DNA from: Dehalobacter sp. DCM
GTDB taxonomy: Bacteria > Bacillota > Desulfitobacteriia > Desulfitobacteriales > Syntrophobotulaceae
DNA: 64,000 nucleotides
NCBI RefSeq assembly: GCF_024972775.1
Contig: NZ_CP092282.1
Coordinates: 1,364,001 to 1,428,000, forward strand
Reading direction: 5' to 3'
Part shown: one piece after another, positions 53,840 through 61,462 of the stretch
Numbering within the stretch: position 1 is the first letter of the stretch
Layout of the letters: every line of letters starts with the position of its first letter
The notes under the pieces: generated by a model
Told to the model about the DNA's origin: nothing
What the model saw: the letters and a program-made list of their open reading frames with translations, nothing else
Database searches by the model: none
Position numbers and translations under genes: made by a program

Positions 53840-54048
53840 AGTTTATGGTGCCCAGTTAAGGGAGAATAGGGAAGTCCGGGGACAGGCGAGAAGCCTGAGA
53901 AACGGCGCGTACCCAACACTGTATACGGCGATGAATCTCCACTTCGGAAAATAGGAGAAGCCTTTTTCTGAAGCAGAGCCACTGGATTGAACAATCCAAA
54001 ATAATTGTTTCAAATTTCCGGCAAATAGTTGTCAAGAAAAGACAGAGG
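53840..54048 (+). promoter_or_regulatory. Atypical cobalamin riboswitch 4 (ECF operon)
   Basis: The leader contains GGTGCCC, AATAGGGAAGTCCGGGG, GCGCGTACCCAACACTGTAT and the L4-like box GCCACTGG in the correct order for a cobalamin aptamer, but differs from the others in the core and at the 3' end (AAGAAAAGACAGAGGC). There is no clear terminator. The 3' end overlaps the ribosome-binding site of the next gene, so control is probably at translation. Confidence 0.7.
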
Positions 54049-54054
54049 CAGATC

Positions 54055-56184
54055 ATGAAGAGGTATTCAATGGTTAAAAAAAGGATAAAAACGAAAAGTC
54101 ATCTCTCAAAACGGATAATGTTGGTCGTTTTCGTTTTGTTGTGTTTGATCCAGACGGTATTAATTTCGTCTGAACCGCTTTTGGCGGCAGACTCAACCTT
54201 TGATACCGTAGAAGGAAAACTGCAGTGGGGGGACGGGATAGCTGTCACTGAAGGTCAGGCGGTTTTTCAGCTGAAAGAACAGGAGAATCAGTCTCCCGTG
54301 AAGCTGGGATGGTTCTGGCAGGGCTCGGGACAGGTGTGGGCTTCGGTGGAGTTTTCCGATCGGAACAGCATTTATTATGTTCTGGAAGGGACAACAGCGC
54401 CGGCAATTGATAAAACAACGTTTATCGATAAGAACGGCGTTCCCCGAATTATTGTACCGATCATGGTGGAAGTTCCCACAGGAACAGTATCTCTGGATTT
54501 GCTACAAGACTATTGCCGCTATTTCGGGAAGAACGACGTCAGGGCAACAAAAGTGCGTTTTGGTTTCGATGCGACCGGGTTAACCGAAATAAAAAACGTT
54601 GCTGTCGATGCGGTGGCGTCGGGTGATGGTCTTGTCAATAGCGGCGACAGTGACGTTTTAAAGGATATCTACTTGCAAATTGAAATTCCTCAGGGCAACA
54701 AGGATCGTTATTATCTTGTTCAGGATGTTGAAATCCCGATTCAGGTCGAGGTCAGAACCCTCTTGGATCAGAACGAGAACGGAACCCTGACGATCAGTTT
54801 CCCTAAAACGTTAACCGTAACAGCATATGATCAAACCAAGCTGAGCCTTGACGCTGAAAACAGGCTGTCCATGCCGCTTACTATGGGAACGGGGTATGAT
54901 GCGGAACGATTTGTCATTATGGCCAAAGCATCCGGCTCCGGCAGCCTGTCCGCCTGCGTGCAGCTTGGCGCCAAAACGGAAAACATCGCTGCTGAAATCG
55001 CCTGTCCTGATCTGGAGACTATCCGCGATGGCCTTGTGCTGTTGGACGAAGGTGTTTATCCGGAACAGAAAACCGCGCATAAGGTCACATTAAAGAAAGA
55101 ACTGAAGAATTATATAAAAATTCAGGAAGATGTCGTATCCACGCTGCATCGGCTGTTTGGCACGCTGGAGTCCTATGACAATACGGCGGGGATGGCTTGC
55201 GGCGTGCTCCAAAACAATACCGGGTATTCTTTGCCGATCCACATCAAGTTTTCAGTGCTGGATGAGAACGGAAATGAAAACACGAATTTTCGAGGCGCCG
55301 ATATTCTGAGAGAGGATTCAATCGATCCGCCTGTACCGGAAACCGTGATCAGTGTGGCCAATGCGACAACCCAGGACTTTAAAATGCCGCTTTTCGCCAA
55401 TGTTTACTCTATTAAACCCGGTATCTACGACGGGAAGCTGGAAGTCTCACTGTTTGGCAGTGATACTGTGCTCGCGGTCCGGCAGCTGAATCTGCATGTT
55501 GAAAAAGAAAGCCGTCTCCAGATTCTGATCGGACTGGCAGCCGTAATCCTGTCCCTGGGCAGTATTTTACTGATGGCCTTCAAACAGAAAAAGTGGATCA
55601 AGCAGCTGAAGACTAGTGAAATCATTTTGATCGCGCTCTTTACCGCAGTGCAATTCTCCATTGTCGATATCCCCTGGTTTGTTTTCGGGGATGTCCTGCG
55701 CGCGGTATTAGGTCCTCTCGGGCCATTTATGAGTATCGTCACAGGGATATTTAATGATATCCTGCAAGCCATGTTTTTAGTGGCCTTGATCGTGCTGGTA
55801 CCGAAGCCCGGAGTCGTCATTATTTCCGCTATTGTCCGCATCATCCTGCAAGGGATTGCTTTTGGCACGTTTAACCCGATTACGATTCTGTTGATGCTGT
55901 CGTATGCCTTTTTGGCGGATGTCCTGCTTAATCTCAGCGGATATACCAGCGGGAGAAAAACTTTTCGCGAAAGTTGGGCCACATTCTCTGTTCTGGGCGT
56001 TATTTTTTCCATTCAGCATGTTTATTCCACCTATACGTTCTATTACATCTGGATGTATCTCTACCGTCTTTTCTATCCGGACTGGTATATCAATGTCAAT
56101 GCCGCTGTTTCCGTAATTTATTCTATTATGGGAGCTGTTATGGGTGTGTACTTGGGGAATAAATTAAGGCGGGTGGTTGAATAA
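54055..56184 (+). CDS. ECF transporter S-component-like protein with large extracellular domain
   Basis: A 709-residue protein: signal peptide or anchor (about residues 20-45), an extracytoplasmic region of ~440 residues rich in beta strands, then a membrane domain from about 485 with roughly six helices resembling an ECF substrate-binding (S) component. S components are normally ~200 residues, so the extracellular part is a fusion, perhaps capturing the ligand. The ATG at 54055 lies just after the riboswitch. T and A subunits follow directly. The ligand is probably a corrinoid, a corrinoid precursor or cobalt, inferred from riboswitch control. Confidence 0.75.
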   Translation: MKRYSMVKKRIKTKSHLSKRIMLVVFVLLCLIQTVLISSEPLLAADSTFDTVEGKLQWGDGIAVTEGQAVFQLKEQENQSPVKLGWFWQGSGQVWASVEFSDRNSIYYVLEGTTAPAIDKTTFIDKNGVPRIIVPIMVEVPTGTVSLDLLQDYCRYFGKNDVRATKVRFGFDATGLTEIKNVAVDAVASGDGLVNSGDSDVLKDIYLQIEIPQGNKDRYYLVQDVEIPIQVEVRTLLDQNENGTLTISFPKTLTVTAYDQTKLSLDAENRLSMPLTMGTGYDAERFVIMAKASGSGSLSACVQLGAKTENIAAEIACPDLETIRDGLVLLDEGVYPEQKTAHKVTLKKELKNYIKIQEDVVSTLHRLFGTLESYDNTAGMACGVLQNNTGYSLPIHIKFSVLDENGNENTNFRGADILREDSIDPPVPETVISVANATTQDFKMPLFANVYSIKPGIYDGKLEVSLFGSDTVLAVRQLNLHVEKESRLQILIGLAAVILSLGSILLMAFKQKKWIKQLKTSEIILIALFTAVQFSIVDIPWFVFGDVLRAVLGPLGPFMSIVTGIFNDILQAMFLVALIVLVPKPGVVIISAIVRIILQGIAFGTFNPITILLMLSYAFLADVLLNLSGYTSGRKTFRESWATFSVLGVIFSIQHVYSTYTFYYIWMYLYRLFYPDWYINVNAAVSVIYSIMGAVMGVYLGNKLRRVVE

Positions 56185-57098
56185 TGCGGACGAGATTTCT
56201 GGAAGCGGAATTAAAGGATACCATATTTCACCGGCTGGATGTCCGGACCAAGATGCTGATGCTCTTATGTGTCGCCGTTCTCGGCATGGCGCTGGAGCAG
56301 TGGAAGGCTTTAGCCGTTGTTTATCTGGCAGTATTGGCGCTGGCAGTGGTGGCCCGGCTGTCTGCTGACAAGTGGAAAGCACTGTTGATTCTTTCTTTTC
56401 TCACCTTGTGGGGGATGATGTGGGTTCAGGCGATTTTTTATAACGCCTATCCCCGGACACCGCTGTTATATCTGCTGCCGCCGATGGTCATCAGTCCGTC
56501 GACGCCTCTGCTCGGCGGCTTATGGGAGGGAATCGCCTTTTATTATGAAGGATTTACCTACGGCATGGCTCAGTCATTGCGCATGATTGCGCCCATGACC
56601 CTCGGTCTGGTGATTTTCTGGACAGAGGATCCGGTGAGAATACTGACCGGACTGAACAAACTGAAACTACCCTATGCGGTATGTTTTATGGTGATGACTT
56701 GTTTGCGCTTTATCCCGATTACTTTTGCGGAAGCCAAAGTCACTTTGGATTCGCAGCGCCTGCGCAAATACAAGCCGTTTGAAGCCAAAGGGGTTATCTT
56801 GGGCTATGGAATATACAAAACGACGGTTCGGGTGCTGGTACCGCTGCTGGCCAATTGTGTGCGCAAAGCGGCCAATATGGCCAAGAGCGCTGATTCGCGG
56901 GCCTTCCGGGCTTCGGATCAGCGAACGGAGTTGCACGAGGTGAAAATTAAGGCCGGAGACAAAATGGCGGTGCTGCTCTTTGTCGGCGTTCTGATTGTGA
57001 TTCTGGCCTGCAAACTACTGCTGTATCTTTCGGAAGCAGACCGGTTTACCAGTGATCTTTTTGTACCGATTTATTGGTTCACCCATCGCTTTTTATAA
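56184..57098 (+). CDS. ECF transporter T component
   Basis: A 304-residue membrane protein of the EcfT/CbiQ family. The coupling helices show DSQRLRKYKP and, near residue 235, a KSADSRAF stretch that corresponds to the Ala-Arg-Gly-type motif. The ATG overlaps the stop of the S-component gene (TAATG). It couples the S component to the double ATPase encoded next. Confidence 0.85.
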   Translation: MRTRFLEAELKDTIFHRLDVRTKMLMLLCVAVLGMALEQWKALAVVYLAVLALAVVARLSADKWKALLILSFLTLWGMMWVQAIFYNAYPRTPLLYLLPPMVISPSTPLLGGLWEGIAFYYEGFTYGMAQSLRMIAPMTLGLVIFWTEDPVRILTGLNKLKLPYAVCFMVMTCLRFIPITFAEAKVTLDSQRLRKYKPFEAKGVILGYGIYKTTVRVLVPLLANCVRKAANMAKSADSRAFRASDQRTELHEVKIKAGDKMAVLLFVGVLIVILACKLLLYLSEADRFTSDLFVPIYWFTHRFL

Positions 57099-57165
57099 TA
57101 CGGAACAGCAAATTTCAGCGTATTGCTGACAGCGCAAGATGCCGAATGAATGGAGGAGGATTGCC

Positions 57166-58776
57166 ATGATCAAAATTGAGAATCTGTCGTTCAGATACCC
57201 GACGCGGGAAGAATACGCCCTGCAAAACATTAATTTGGAAATAAAGAAAGGTGAGTTTGTTTTGCTGACCGGCTCAACGGGTTGCGGGAAAACGACCTTG
57301 CTGAAGTGTTTGAACGGTATCATCCCGCATGAATCCTCAGGCGAATTGGGTGGGAATGTTTGGATAGACGGTATGGATACCCGGGAACAACCGATTAACA
57401 TCCTGGCTCAGAAGGTTGGTCTGGTCTTTCAAAATCCGGACGAGCAGCTTTTCTCCACCCGGGTTTTGGATGAGGTTGCCTTCGGGCTGGAAAACCTCTG
57501 TTGTCCGTGGGAGGAGATGCGGGCAAGGATTGAATGGGCGCTGGCCAAAGTCGGCATGGCGGCCTATCAAAACCACAGCACCAACGCCTTGTCGGGAGGA
57601 CAAAAACAAAGGGTGGCGGTGGCCTCTTTATTGGCTTTACAGCCGGAAATACTGGTGCTGGATGAGCCCATCAGCCAGCTGGATCCCAGTGGTGCTCAGG
57701 GAGTCCTGGAAGTCGTCAAGAAGCTGAGCGACGACGGCATCACCATTATTCTGGTCGAACACCGTATCCACGAGGTCGCTGCCTGGGCCGACCGGATTGT
57801 CGTCATGGATAAAGGCAGAATCGAATTGAATATTCTATCCGAGGAAGTCGGTGAGCATCTGGATACGTTTCAAACGCTGGGTCTGCGAAGTCCGCGGGGA
57901 AATAATGATTTTAAGGTGCGATTGCAGGAGGCGGCATCCGCGGCGGTTAATCCTGTCAGAACCATGGCGAAGACGCGGAAAGCGCAAAAAAAGAAAGACC
58001 TTGAGACCCCAAGGCCGGCCCTCGGGAACGAGCAGGGAAAAAAGGCAAAGAAGCTGGTTGAAGTCAGCGATTTATGGTTCTCCTACGATAAGAAAAAGGC
58101 AAAAAACAAAGCGGAATGCACCTTAAAAGGCCTTGATCTGAATATCTACGCAGGAGAAATCGTGGGGGTGCTGGGGGAAAACGGCAGCGGCAAAACAACC
58201 CTGATGCAGCATCTGGCCGGACTGCATCGCCCGCAGAAAGGCCGGGTAAGTATCGAAGGGAAGGATACGGCGAAATATGATGCTTACCGGCTGGCCGGCA
58301 CGGTGGGGATCCTGTTTCAAAACCCTTCGCTGATGCTGACCTGCGATACGGTCTATGAGGAGGTAGCCTTCGGCCCCCGTAATTTAAAAATGGGGAAGGA
58401 AGAAATCGCGGCCCGTGTTGGCCGCTGCCTAAACCTGATGGAACTTGAAGAATTAAGAGTATGCCATCCGCAGACCTTATCCGGAGGCCAGCGTCTACGC
58501 TGTGCCGCTTCGACGATTCTGTCCATGAGTCCGGAGGTTATTTTGCTGGATGAACCAACCAGCGGACAGGATATCCTGCATATCCGGAAATTGATGGTCC
58601 TTTGCCAGGAATTGGTTAAGCAGGGTAAGGCCGTGGTCATGATTACCCACGATTTTGAAATCGCCGCCGAATACTGTGACCGGATTATCGTACTGAGCAA
58701 CGGGAACATTGTCCTGGAATGCAGGCCGCAAGAAATACTTGGGTCGTGTGCGCCGGCGGGTGCCAGTCTGATCTAA
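57166..58776 (+). CDS. ECF transporter A component, two fused ATPase domains
   Basis: A 536-residue tandem ABC ATPase. The first domain has Walker A GSTGCGKTT near 35 and LSGGQKQR; the second has GENGSGKTT near 340 and LSGGQRLR. The two are joined by a Lys/Ala-rich linker (about 255-290). The ATG at 57166 follows GGAGGAGG; an in-frame ATG at 57139 lacks a site. A fused A1-A2 protein makes the heterodimer in one chain and energises the ECF system. Confidence 0.92.
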   Translation: MIKIENLSFRYPTREEYALQNINLEIKKGEFVLLTGSTGCGKTTLLKCLNGIIPHESSGELGGNVWIDGMDTREQPINILAQKVGLVFQNPDEQLFSTRVLDEVAFGLENLCCPWEEMRARIEWALAKVGMAAYQNHSTNALSGGQKQRVAVASLLALQPEILVLDEPISQLDPSGAQGVLEVVKKLSDDGITIILVEHRIHEVAAWADRIVVMDKGRIELNILSEEVGEHLDTFQTLGLRSPRGNNDFKVRLQEAASAAVNPVRTMAKTRKAQKKKDLETPRPALGNEQGKKAKKLVEVSDLWFSYDKKKAKNKAECTLKGLDLNIYAGEIVGVLGENGSGKTTLMQHLAGLHRPQKGRVSIEGKDTAKYDAYRLAGTVGILFQNPSLMLTCDTVYEEVAFGPRNLKMGKEEIAARVGRCLNLMELEELRVCHPQTLSGGQRLRCAASTILSMSPEVILLDEPTSGQDILHIRKLMVLCQELVKQGKAVVMITHDFEIAAEYCDRIIVLSNGNIVLECRPQEILGSCAPAGASLI

Positions 58777-58868
58777 AACAATCAGAGTCAGTTATTCCGG
58801 AGTGAGAGGGCTTGGTTCGGAAAAAATGATTTTGTTTCAATATAAATAGGTAAGTGTTTACTAACTGA

Positions 58869-60386
58869 TTGAAGGAGGAAGATTTCATGTTCCCGATAAA
58901 AAAAGCAAAATCAACACTGATTATTTCCCTGATAACAGCTTTAGTGCTGGCGGTCAGCGGCTGCAGCCAATCCGGCGCAGCATCCGGCAGCGCGCAGACC
59001 AGCCTGAAGCCGCAGCTGGAACTGGTAAGCGAGATTGCCATGGGCGACGTAGCCGAAGATAAAATTCCCGACGTGACCGCCGCCAGCTGGACCTTTGCGG
59101 TGCAGCCCAACAGCCCGATTGTCAGCCCGGACGGTAAAAACGTCCTGGTCGTCGGTGAGGACAAAATGACGTTTAACGACACGACCACCGGAAAGGAGCT
59201 GTGGAGCAAAGCGACTTACGGCGGGATAGCATCGTACCTTGTGGACAATAACCGGATTTATATGGCAGAAAAATATGCCAGCAAAAAGGAAAAAGAACAC
59301 GGCTATATCATTTGTCTGGATAGCGGCACCGGTAATGAACTCTGGAAATATGACGTCCAGAGCGACCTGGGTCCCCTTGTGGCCGCCAATATGCCTGCGG
59401 GTACCGCGCCCAGCACAAGCTGTTCGATTAAACTTGTGTTGGATGAAGGCAATATTTATGCAACCGGCGGGACAAGCTGGAAAATAAAAGAAGATAATAA
59501 CAAGGCTGAAGTATTGCTGTGCATTAATGAAAACGGAAAACAGGTCTGGAAGAAAGAATTCAGCGGCTTACCGGGATTGATCAGCATGAGCAGCCTGCGT
59601 TTCATTGACGGCAAACTGGTCATGGGCAATTACAGCTACGGCGACAGTATCAGCGGTCCGGCCTGTGTGAGTGCTTTCGATACCAAAACCGGGGAACTGG
59701 CCTGGAAATATGAGATTCCGAATGATCCGGAGCTGGCTAGTTCGGGGGCGACCAATGTGGCTGTTGAGGTGGTCGGAGATAAGGTCGTCGCGGTGGCGCA
59801 CTTTGGCAAAGCGGTGGTGCTGGATGCCAACGGCAAGAAAATCAATGAGTTTATCGCCTATAAACCGGAGCAGAACCAGAATTATACTTTGTACACAAGT
59901 GTTTATGCCAGTGGTTTGGCTGCCGGCAAGGATGAAATCATTATTTGCCCCGGTTCGACTACCGTGAAAGGGGCCAGTGATGTCAAGGTCGACGTTCAGC
60001 ATTCGGATTCTAACTCCGTCATGGTCTACAGTCTGAACGGGGAACTAAAGTGGAAATTCCGTTTGGGCGGCCAGGTTTCCGCCAGTCTGGTCAAAGACAA
60101 GTATTTGCTTCTTTCAACCCTGCACAATGCCAATACACTGGATTACAGCTATTGCGGCGTCTATGTTTTTGACCTTACTCAAAAGACAGATGACACCAAT
60201 ATGGATACCTCGGACCAGAACGTTCTCGATAAATACGTTGGTTTTTATAAGACAGACGGGGCAGTGCTTTATAACTGCCTGAGCGCGTCGGATGACGGAA
60301 AAGTTATTTGCGCCACCACCTATCCGACACGAGCCGGTGCGGCAAAAACCGGCAAAAACTCCTTGTATATCCTGAAAATTAATTAA
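58869..60386 (+). CDS. PQQ-like beta-propeller lipoprotein
   Basis: A 505-residue secreted lipoprotein: signal peptide with lipobox AVSG|C (Cys26), then repeated blades of a PQQ/WD-like propeller (GKELWSKATY, GNELWKYDV, GKQVWKKEF, GELAWKYEI, GELKWKFRL). Such propellers bind ligands or act as assembly scaffolds. It lies in the riboswitch 4 operon after the ECF genes, so it may help capture the transported ligand outside the cell. AAGGAGG precedes the ATG. No catalytic residues can be assigned. Confidence 0.8.
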   Translation: MKEEDFMFPIKKAKSTLIISLITALVLAVSGCSQSGAASGSAQTSLKPQLELVSEIAMGDVAEDKIPDVTAASWTFAVQPNSPIVSPDGKNVLVVGEDKMTFNDTTTGKELWSKATYGGIASYLVDNNRIYMAEKYASKKEKEHGYIICLDSGTGNELWKYDVQSDLGPLVAANMPAGTAPSTSCSIKLVLDEGNIYATGGTSWKIKEDNNKAEVLLCINENGKQVWKKEFSGLPGLISMSSLRFIDGKLVMGNYSYGDSISGPACVSAFDTKTGELAWKYEIPNDPELASSGATNVAVEVVGDKVVAVAHFGKAVVLDANGKKINEFIAYKPEQNQNYTLYTSVYASGLAAGKDEIIICPGSTTVKGASDVKVDVQHSDSNSVMVYSLNGELKWKFRLGGQVSASLVKDKYLLLSTLHNANTLDYSYCGVYVFDLTQKTDDTNMDTSDQNVLDKYVGFYKTDGAVLYNCLSASDDGKVICATTYPTRAGAAKTGKNSLYILKIN

Positions 60387-60426
60387 TACGATATAAAAGA
60401 CAATAACCAAAAGACCGCAGCCAAAA

Positions 60427-60455
60427 CCCCGGCCTTCCTTGGTGAAGGCCGGGGG
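60427..60455. terminator. GC-rich hairpin before the Gate-domain gene
   Basis: CCCCGGCCTTC pairs with GAAGGCCGGGG around a short loop, extended by CCAA and TTGG. There is no T tract; it may be a pause, processing or stabilising element between the propeller and the next gene. Confidence 0.5.
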
Positions 60456-60479
60456 TATTGGTCTGCAGGAGGCAGATAA

Positions 60480-61442
60480 ATGGAATCATTTTTATTGCAG
60501 CAGCCGGAAATATTGCTTGAGGTATTGCGATTCAGCCTGCGGGCTTTCCTTTGGATTATTCCGGGAATACTTGTTGTGAACATGCTCATCGAAATAGGTC
60601 TCCTGCAAAAGCTTGTCGCCCCAGTGGGCTGGTTTTTCAGAAGATTTGCCAATCTGCCCCCGGAAATCGCCTCTGCTTTTCTTGCCAGCTTCGGTTCGTC
60701 CTATGCCGGGGGCTCCATGCTCGTCAATTTTAAAAACAGAGGACTGCTGAACGACCGGCAGGTCCTGCTTTCTTCCATCACGTTTTCGATCCCTTTTCAT
60801 ATTCGGGAACTCTTTTCCTATTATATACCGATTTCTTTTTCGATATTGGGATTAACACTTGGCGGCATGTATATTGCTGTCCATACGATAACCATTATTG
60901 TCAAGTTCTTTTTTGTGATTGCAGCGGGAAGATTAACCCTGCCGGCAAAAGATAATAACGAAAGTTACAGACAAGCCGAAGCGGAGAAGCCTTTTCCAAA
61001 AGATTGGGTCTCTGTTTTTAGAAAAAGCACCCGGGAGTGCTTCCGAACGGTAAAACGAATGGCAGTAAGCATTCCTTTGGCGGCTTTGATTATATACGAA
61101 CTAAGCGCTTTGGGGGTATTTCAGCTTTTACCGGTTCAGGCGGAGAGTCTTGGCTTGCCTTCCTGCAGTACGGCTTGCCTGATAACCTATATGGCAAATT
61201 CACTGATGGGCCTGACTGCAATAGCGGCCTGCTTCCAAGGGGCTGAGCTGACGCTTATCGAGGCGATCAAAACCATGCTATGGGCAAGTATTTTGGCGGC
61301 ACCTGTTTTTTTGATCCGGTTTTCGGGAACCTATTATTTTGGGGTATATGGCCCAAAATTAGGTTTAAAAATCGGATTGATTTCATCCGGGTTGAATATT
61401 TTTGTCTATGCGGTTTGCCTGGCGGCAGTCTCTTTGTTTTAA
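60480..61442 (+). CDS. Gate (nucleoside-recognition) domain membrane protein
   Basis: A 320-residue membrane protein with two Gate-type halves (ASFGSSYAGGSMLVNFKNRG early, CSTACLITYMANSLMGLTA late), as in FeoB membrane regions and SpmA/B-type proteins. About eight helices. The role is unknown; Gate proteins include metal and nucleoside transporters, and the context (a corrinoid riboswitch, ECF genes and a chelatase) suggests a metal or tetrapyrrole transport step. AGGAGG precedes the ATG. The chelatase gene starts 20 bases after its stop. Confidence 0.75.
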   Translation: MESFLLQQPEILLEVLRFSLRAFLWIIPGILVVNMLIEIGLLQKLVAPVGWFFRRFANLPPEIASAFLASFGSSYAGGSMLVNFKNRGLLNDRQVLLSSITFSIPFHIRELFSYYIPISFSILGLTLGGMYIAVHTITIIVKFFFVIAAGRLTLPAKDNNESYRQAEAEKPFPKDWVSVFRKSTRECFRTVKRMAVSIPLAALIIYELSALGVFQLLPVQAESLGLPSCSTACLITYMANSLMGLTAIAACFQGAELTLIEAIKTMLWASILAAPVFLIRFSGTYYFGVYGPKLGLKIGLISSGLNIFVYAVCLAAVSLF

Positions 61443-61462
61443 GAAAGGAATGGGTTATCACA

